From assembly GCA_903944555.1 (NCBI GenBank), contig CAJASG010000099.1, positions 1 to 10,815 on the forward strand: a stretch of 10,815 nucleotides of DNA, given 5' to 3'. A program made the translations under genes and the position numbers. The notes beneath the pieces were generated by a model. The model searched no databases. It saw only the letters and a program-made list of their open reading frames with translations, and was not told the origin of the DNA. How positions within the stretch are numbered: the stretch's first letter is position 1; every line of letters starts with the position of its first letter. The DNA comes from an uncultured beta proteobacterium. GTDB lineage: Bacteria; Pseudomonadota; Gammaproteobacteria; Burkholderiales; Burkholderiaceae_C. Positions 6,719-10,815 of this stretch are shown one piece after another.

Positions 6719-6740
6719 GACTGTAGGATGCCGATGTCGG
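6711..6740 (-). promoter_or_regulatory. candidate recombinase promoter
   Basis: On the minus strand CCGACA (complement of 6735-6740) and TATACA (complement of 6711-6716) are separated by 18 bases and fit a weak sigma-70 promoter for the recombinase gene. An alternative pair, TTGTAG and TACAGT with a 17-base spacer, overlaps it slightly upstream. Either would place the palindromes within or just after the promoter. Confidence 0.3.
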
Positions 6741-6747
6741 GCCTACA
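6722..6747. promoter_or_regulatory. second palindrome upstream of recombinase gene
   Basis: TGTAGG (6722-6727) and CCTACA (6742-6747) enclose a smaller stem CCGA-TG-TCGG (6731-6740). Together with the palindrome at 6684-6718 it forms two adjacent dyads four bases apart, an arrangement seen in resolvase res sites and in operators. Confidence 0.4.
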
Positions 6748-7202
6748 AGGAGGAACTGGCGCAGTGTTGTATCGGCGAGGATCTTTCGAAAGCTGATGCA
6801 ACTGGATGGAAACTATGGGTCTAAACGTAACCTGCTCTAAACGGACATTTTGTAAACAACCGCCATGACCTCCACTCTTGTTGCTTGATCTCCGCATGAA
6901 CAACTGATAAACATTGGGGCTGGGCGTGTTAAACAAACCATGCTGTGTTTAGTGCGGTTTCGTGGATCATCGAAGTCCGGTGAGTGGCATGGAGTGCTGA
7001 AGGTAGTGCCTTCCTCGTTCCGACGCCAAAAGGCCAATCCTTACCCCTGGTCGCCAATGCATTACGGAAATATCAGTTGGGTCAGAATGGTCACGGGCGG
7101 GTTTTCCGTAGTTGATTACTCTGGAACCCGTTGTCAACGCTGGAAAGTGACCATTCGCCCTAAGAACTACTGTTATTGTTCTTTCTTTGCTTACCTATGC
7201 CA
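6748..7202. other. non-coding stretch, no gene recognised
   Basis: No protein with recognisable features or a convincing ribosome site was found on either strand. A + strand frame from 6940 to 7206 stays open for 88 codons, but its composition (many W, C, S and Y) and lack of a start signal argue against it. No tRNA or known RNA family was recognised. The stretch may carry the element's attachment or origin region, but this is not shown by the sequence. Confidence 0.4.
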
Positions 7203-7230
7203 ATGACAACAGAAAGCAAAGAGAAGATCA

Positions 7231-7290
7231 CTTCACTTCAGTTCAGTTCACTTCACTTCAGTTCAGTTCAGTTCAGTTCAGTTCAGTTCA
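7231..7290. repeat. pentanucleotide tandem repeat, 12 units
   Basis: Twelve consecutive 5-bp units read CTTCA CTTCA GTTCA GTTCA CTTCA CTTCA and then six GTTCA. The minus strand is therefore a run of TGAAC/TGAAG. It begins 13 bases after the stop of the 319-aa gene. The six identical units at one end suggest recent slippage, so copy number may vary between strains. Such short direct repeats could bind a replication protein, or simply be a microsatellite. Confidence 0.95.
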
Positions 7291-7302
7291 GTCTACCCCC
7301 CT

Positions 7303-8262
7303 TCAAGCCTTCATACGTCTAGTCAGTTCCCTTAACGCAGAGTAGGTCAACGCATTCAAATCAAAATCGGCCGCGGTGCCGGACGAGAAGTGTCGAGTCC
7401 CACCGTGAAGACGCTTTCTTAACTGGCGTTGCCCTACTTGGTCAATATGCTCAAGTCCATACCGTGCAAAAGGATTCAGTCGTGTCTTGAGCTTCCTGTA
7501 CTTGAAGTACCCAGCATCTGACGTAAAGTCATGTTCAGTCCAGCCTTGCAGGTCATGGTGCTTCAAGTCCTGACCTGAAAACGTGAATTCAGTTCTGGCT
7601 CTCTGTTCGGCTTCGGGTAAGACGTGAACAACATTGTCCCGCTTGGTCGTTTCCTTCACATACATGTGCTGGTACGTCGAATCAGACTGGTTTCCCACAT
7701 AGATATTGAATCCCTCGCTGACACGCCTTCTCAAGCCTTTGAATGATCCAATCCCTTGAGAGCTACCTTTGCCCTCGCCAGAGGTGCGGCGGTTGTCAGA
7801 GGTCATCACGGTAGCGAACTTGAAAAAGCGTGCAACCATGTCCACCAGCTCCTGCCGGTTCTGAGTGCGACTATATGCATCCATCGCAATCTCAATGCCG
7901 GTGACCTGCACCGCTACTGCCAATGGATGATCATGGGTCAACTTCTCAAGCCTCTCATAAATACTGGTCCAGCTTGTCGGCTCCTGGATTCTCACAGTGA
8001 ACTCCGTAGCAGCCCCGCCAAGCCCCTTATCCAGCGGTTTGGCGAACGCAATGCCCATCCTGGTTCGCACGGTGTCAAAGTTGGTTGGGCGCGCTGTGAC
8101 GATCCTGAGGTCGATCCAGTCAATCACTGCTCGGAAGCGGTAATTTGCGTATGGCTTGACGCTGCTGCTAGTGAGCAATCGAAAGGTTGTCGGCTCCGGT
8201 GGCATGGCCGTAAAAGTTGTGGTTCCTTCGGCTTCTTGGGTCAGATTGGCAATATGGTTCAT
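7303..8262 (-). CDS. hypothetical protein, candidate replication initiator
   Basis: I do not recognise this 319-aa protein with certainty. It has no signal peptide or membrane segment and is basic and probably cytoplasmic. YRFRAVIDWIDLRIVTARP (41-59), AVQVTGIEIAMDAYSRT (117-133) and YVKETTKRDN (201-210) followed by LPEAEQRARTEFTFSG (215-230) loosely recall the layout of phage/plasmid replication initiation factors (Rep_trans or RstA-like: a DxxxL strand, a xIExAxD strand, then a YxK segment and a RxE strand). No HUH motif was seen. The start at 8262 is chosen for AAAGGGA about seven bases upstream; the frame is open 29 codons further, without support. It lies downstream of a replicative helicase on the same strand and before a tandem repeat, which suits an initiator role. 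Function is inference. Confidence 0.75.
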   Translation of the reverse strand: MNHIANLTQEAEGTTTFTAMPPEPTTFRLLTSSSVKPYANYRFRAVIDWIDLRIVTARPTNFDTVRTRMGIAFAKPLDKGLGGAATEFTVRIQEPTSWTSIYERLEKLTHDHPLAVAVQVTGIEIAMDAYSRTQNRQELVDMVARFFKFATVMTSDNRRTSGEGKGSSQGIGSFKGLRRRVSEGFNIYVGNQSDSTYQHMYVKETTKRDNVVHVLPEAEQRARTEFTFSGQDLKHHDLQGWTEHDFTSDAGYFKYRKLKTRLNPFARYGLEHIDQVGQRQLRKRLHGGTRHFSSGTAADFDLNALTYSALRELTRRMKA

Positions 8263-8304
8263 ATGGGGTTCCCTTTCATTTGGATAATTTGGTTGGCTGT
8301 GTTT

Positions 8305-8319
8305 CCGCCACGGTGGCGG
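8305..8319. other. short perfect hairpin
   Basis: CCGCCAC-G-GTGGCGG is a 7-bp inverted repeat around a single base. It lies in the gap between the two minus-strand element genes, close to the larger inverted repeat at 8321-8414. It could be part of an origin or a processing site. Confidence 0.4.
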
Positions 8320-8320
8320 G

Positions 8321-8414
8321 GTGCCAGGATTGGTTTTGACAAATTCCAAGTGCAGTGCTGTCGGTTTCCGATCACTGACACCACCGTAGAAATAAGTAAA
8401 AACAACCCTGGCAC
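8321..8414. repeat. imperfect inverted repeat in gap before candidate initiator
   Basis: GTGCCAGGATTGGTTTT (from 8321) and the complement of the stretch ending at 8414 (GTGCCAGGGTTGTTTTT) match at 8 of 8 bases and then at most positions, about 19 of 27 in all, with some 40 bases between the arms. This is unusual for a simple intergenic gap and may be an initiator-binding or origin region. Confidence 0.45.
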
Positions 8415-8415
8415 G

Positions 8416-8430
8416 CTGTCAAGCTGACAG
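8416..8430 (-). terminator. small hairpin after helicase gene
   Basis: CTGTCA-AGC-TGACAG lies one base after the helicase stop. In the minus direction a TTGTTTTT run follows some 16 bases later. It could be a weak terminator or attenuator between the helicase and downstream genes; the gap between stem and T run makes this uncertain. Confidence 0.3.
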
Positions 8431-8431
8431 A

Positions 8432-9961
8432 TCAAAGAAGTGCCGGCGATGCCTTTGTGAACTCGCAAGACCAGTCGGCACGGTCTTGGATTGCCCACTT
8501 GGCATGATTGCGCAACGTCACTACTTGGACGCGCTTACCACGCACCGAAATCCGGTCCTGCGCGTAATCAAGGTGTTTCTTTCTCAGTGCCATGCTCATG
8601 GCCTTGGGCGTCGTTCGCACGGCGCCGGTGTCATGCTGGTACACCCGCACCAATTCCGCTAATGTCACGATTTCTCTGCGGATGTGGTTGTCGATGTAGT
8701 CATCGGTCATTGCGTCGGACATCCACTGATCCAGATCTGACTTGCTCAGTTCGATCATCGCCAGCTTGGCTTTGGTCATCGGTGCGTGGCCATGCGGGTC
8801 GAATCCGGTCATGTCCACGTGAAGCATGTGATCCATCAGAGCGGCCAGACCCTTGGCAGACTTAACCCAGGTGCCGATTGCCTCGTAGAAGGCGGCTTCC
8901 CGTTTTGGCGTAACCGCGTTCCAAACAAAGTAGCGCCTGTCATCATCGTCGAGTGTGAGTGCGTCGGCGTGATTAGACGTAAAGATGAAGTTCATCTGGT
9001 TGCGGCATTCAAACGCGGTGCGGTACTTTTCCTCAATGAAAACGGTAGGCCCAGTAACAAGTTGCTTTAGCTTGTTCGCTTCAGCTCGCTGGTCGTGGTT
9101 CTTCTCCTCGCCAAAGACCAGCAGGGCATCGTGCGCCCAGCCGTTGTACTTGCTTTTTAGCAGCGTGTCTGTGATGGTCTTGAAGTGCCCAGCATAGAGT
9201 TTGCCAACGCATTCGGCCACCATCGTCTTGCCAATGCCCTGCGCACCCCAAATCACCATGGCCGTGTTCATCTTCTTGCCGGGGTTCTGTATCGGATAGG
9301 CAAACCACTGTTGCGCCCAGGTTCGTTCCGGTGTACCTGCGCCAAATAGCTGGTTCAGAAGGTCATTCCATGGGGAAACATCACCCGCGACCGGCGCAAT
9401 GGCCCACCGTTTCCAAAGATTGATGCGGTCATTGACGATCGGAGCGCCACCAGGGGCAAAGGTGACATCAACATGCTCGCGGCGGTCTGCGGAATGCATC
9501 CATGCATCGAAGTGGGTGGATCGCTTTTGCTTGTCGCCGTTCATCAGCATGACGCTGGTGTTGGCGTAGTGGGTTTTCAGTGCGTCTTTCTTAACAATGC
9601 AGCGGTTCTCAAGGTCAAAGATTGCCTTCGGCCCTGACAACCAGACGTACTTCTTGTTGAGGATGGCCACTACCTTGTCCGCGGCAGTTTCAGCACGCTC
9701 GGCAGACTTCTTGGCTATACGATTTACTGCGGCTAGGTATGCGATGACTTTGCGTTCGACATCGGCAGGTGGCAATGGTGTGACAAAGTTGTTGGCACTG
9801 CACAACTGGCAAAGTTTGATGGCGAAGGCATTGTCTTTTCCTGCCTTGACTGCCCTTTGAACAAGGATGCTTATCGTTGCATCCCGCTTTATATCTGCGA
9901 CCTTCGGTGCGGTCGTGGTTGGCGCTACAGCGGATGATGTCTTGTCGATTATCTGAGTCAT
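8432..9961 (-). CDS. superfamily 3 helicase, DUF5906-like primase-helicase
   Basis: This 509-aa protein is a probable replicative helicase of a mobile element. The C-terminal half has a Walker A motif (GAQGIGKT, 239-246), a Walker B (LLVFGEE, 280-286), a superfamily 3 motif C with sensor asparagine (NFIFTSN, 324-330) and a likely arginine finger in DDDDRRYF (338-345). These fit the DUF5906 family found in phages, satellites and integrated plasmids. The N-terminal 230 residues carry no primase motif that I can see, so primase activity is unproven. A C-terminal region (about 420-490) could be a winged-helix DNA-binding part. The start at 9961 is supported by AAGGGAG six bases upstream; an open extension of 25 codons has no ribosome site. 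It lies upstream of the candidate initiator on the same strand. Confidence 0.9.
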   Translation of the reverse strand: MTQIIDKTSSAVAPTTTAPKVADIKRDATISILVQRAVKAGKDNAFAIKLCQLCSANNFVTPLPPADVERKVIAYLAAVNRIAKKSAERAETAADKVVAILNKKYVWLSGPKAIFDLENRCIVKKDALKTHYANTSVMLMNGDKQKRSTHFDAWMHSADRREHVDVTFAPGGAPIVNDRINLWKRWAIAPVAGDVSPWNDLLNQLFGAGTPERTWAQQWFAYPIQNPGKKMNTAMVIWGAQGIGKTMVAECVGKLYAGHFKTITDTLLKSKYNGWAHDALLVFGEEKNHDQRAEANKLKQLVTGPTVFIEEKYRTAFECRNQMNFIFTSNHADALTLDDDDRRYFVWNAVTPKREAAFYEAIGTWVKSAKGLAALMDHMLHVDMTGFDPHGHAPMTKAKLAMIELSKSDLDQWMSDAMTDDYIDNHIRREIVTLAELVRVYQHDTGAVRTTPKAMSMALRKKHLDYAQDRISVRGKRVQVVTLRNHAKWAIQDRADWSCEFTKASPALL

Positions 9962-10437
9962 GGAAAGCTCCCTTTTTGTTAATGAAGCTCTCAGCATGAC
10001 CGCCAGCTGTTGGCAGCGGGGCTTTTCCGTTGGCAATCTTCACTTTTGAAAAATAAAGTTCAAAACATCCCGTGGCCTGCGATCAGCCTCTATAGAAGTG
10101 CCCGATGACGAACGCAACCGCCCAATGGAGATTGATATGTGACGCGGCAAATGTGTGGACGACATAGGCTGAAATCCTATTGAAAATGAACGTAATCGCC
10201 CCGCAAAATGACGGCAGGATGCTAGGCCACTTATGAATTGTGTTGTTTAGCGGATATGGACGGGAGTCGACTTTTCAGCACTTGGGCCTGAAATTGGTTG
10301 CCTTCAGTACATCGGCATGGGCTGAAAACGGCATTTGGGGTTTTGACGGCAGGTATGCTCGGCTGCCTTCTGGTGAAAAGCGATCAGCAGGAACACGACT
10401 TTTTCGTGCGTCGATCGAGCTGAATCCGGAGACATGC
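9962..10437. other. divergent intergenic region of the element
   Basis: This 476-bp region separates the helicase gene from the small + strand gene and should hold both promoters. It contains the TTTTGAA dyad (10044-10065), an imperfect GC stem around 10000-10019 (CCGCCA against TGGCAGCGG) and a small CATAGG/CCTATT hairpin near 10166-10182. No convincing -35/-10 pair, small gene or RNA was recognised. Confidence 0.4.
10044..10065. promoter_or_regulatory. dyad upstream of helicase gene, operator candidate
   Basis: TTTTGAA (10044-10050) and TTCAAAA (10059-10065) form a perfect 7-bp inverted repeat around eight AT-rich bases. It lies about 83 bases before the helicase start, a typical distance for a promoter operator. 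No repressor gene is in the window. Confidence 0.4.
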
Positions 10438-10692
10438 ATGAGCAAGACTGACGACAACAATCAAGACATTCTTGTGCCCTATGCCAAGGACGGAACCTGC
10501 TTTTCTCCTGCGCTGAGAAGACCAAAGGCGGGTAGCTTCATGGTGGGCAAAAAGGGCGCAGAAGTCACGTTTGCCAGCTTTGATGAGGCACTTGATTTCC
10601 TGAACGACATGCCCAAAGCTATGTGGCGGCGACCAAACTCGGAAGGGAATTGGGGTCTTGTAGCTGCGGTAAGGTGGGATGTGTTGTCGTAA
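10438..10692 (+). CDS. small hypothetical protein (84 aa)
   Basis: This small protein has no signal peptide or membrane segment. It begins with a polar stretch (1-25), then reads KAGSFMVGKKGAEVTFASFD (about 30-49), EALDFLNDMPKAMWRRPNSE and NWGLVAAVRW. The compact, tryptophan- and glycine-bearing second half looks like a small folded domain. I do not recognise a family. The start at 10438 is chosen because GGAG lies six bases upstream; the frame is open back to a GTG at 10240 but without a ribosome site and with unlikely sequence. It is divergent from the helicase gene, so it may be the element's accessory or control protein, which is inference. Confidence 0.65.
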   Translation: MSKTDDNNQDILVPYAKDGTCFSPALRRPKAGSFMVGKKGAEVTFASFDEALDFLNDMPKAMWRRPNSEGNWGLVAAVRWDVLS

Positions 10693-10815
10693 TGGTGGCT
10701 CGGTCGCTGTGGCAGTAGCGCCGTAGTGCCAGAGAATCCAGAGAGAGCCATTCTTCTCATCCAATCGGCACAAGCATCAATAAAGTCAATCGATCAGAAT
10801 TCGCTGCGCAAGCGC

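Noticed and set aside
6684..6720. LexA-like box (CTGTATAC and CTGTATGTACAC) before the recombinase
   Set aside because: Neither half-site has the matching CAG at the correct spacing, so SOS control is not supported.
6667..6936. 90-codon N-terminal extension of the serine recombinase frame
   Set aside because: The extension has no recognisable sequence, crosses two palindromes, and the 6666 start has a good ribosome site right before the conserved catalytic domain.
6940..7206. 88-codon + strand frame in the gap upstream of the recombinase
   Set aside because: No ribosome site, odd composition and no known motif. Treated as a chance frame.
7231..7290. CRISPR array
   Set aside because: Units are five bases long with no spacers, and no cas genes are present.
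7203..7322. 39-codon frame running through the pentanucleotide repeat
   Set aside because: The repeat has no stop codons in this direction so openness is automatic; there is no ribosome site and it overlaps the end of the 319-aa gene.
9690..10043. 117-codon minus-strand frame overlapping the start of the helicase gene
   Set aside because: Most of it lies inside the helicase in another frame. The upstream part has no clear ribosome site; a short leader cannot be excluded.
10240..10437. Longer form of the 84-aa protein from a GTG start
   Set aside because: No ribosome site at the GTG, implausible N-terminal sequence, and a good GGAG site at the internal ATG.

Overview
The window looks like chromosome of a betaproteobacterium, probably Burkholderiales/Comamonadaceae. 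The reasons are the fairly high GC, the 7TMR-DISM GGDEF proteins, a large chemoreceptor of a type common in that group, and a ychF 5' end reading [18 protein letters not shown]. The genus is an inference. No tRNA, rRNA or CRISPR array was seen.

Left part (1-3071): a possible C-terminal end of a + strand gene and a strong shared hairpin terminator are followed by two minus-strand genes joined by an ATGA overlap. They are paralogous membrane proteins of cyclic-di-GMP signalling. The promoter-proximal one (585 aa) has the periplasmic DISMED2-like domain, seven membrane segments and a GGDEF domain whose catalytic motif has decayed. The second (407 aa) keeps the sensor domain, a single membrane segment and an intact GGDEF domain. 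One protein has kept the 7TM module and the other has kept the enzyme.

Middle (3072-3845): a gene-poor field of relics. Three sequences at 3104, 3417 and 3789 each start like the P-loop ATPase YchF and break off after about 18-32 codons. The best copy is fused to what may be the 3' tail of another GGDEF gene, followed by a good terminator. The third copy is an 18-codon reading frame whose stop codon directly precedes, in frame, the start of a 660-aa methyl-accepting chemotaxis protein (3846-5828).

Right part (5829-10815): a mobile-element-like module. It holds a small serine recombinase (minus), a 636-bp gap with palindromes and a 12-unit pentanucleotide tandem repeat, a 319-aa protein that may be a replication initiator (minus), a DUF5906-like superfamily 3 helicase (minus), and a divergent 84-aa protein of unknown function. 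An imperfect inverted repeat between the initiator candidate and the helicase, and a dyad upstream of the helicase, could be control or origin sites. No structural, conjugation or maturation genes are in view, so this could be a phage satellite, a cryptic integrated plasmid or a remnant. Its outer ends are not defined here.

The ychF-derived fragments are the most unusual observation. They differ from each other mostly at synonymous positions, as if they came from ychF genes of different lineages, and they lie next to a recombinase-carrying segment. Repeated integration at ychF is one explanation. A conserved leader-peptide device is another.
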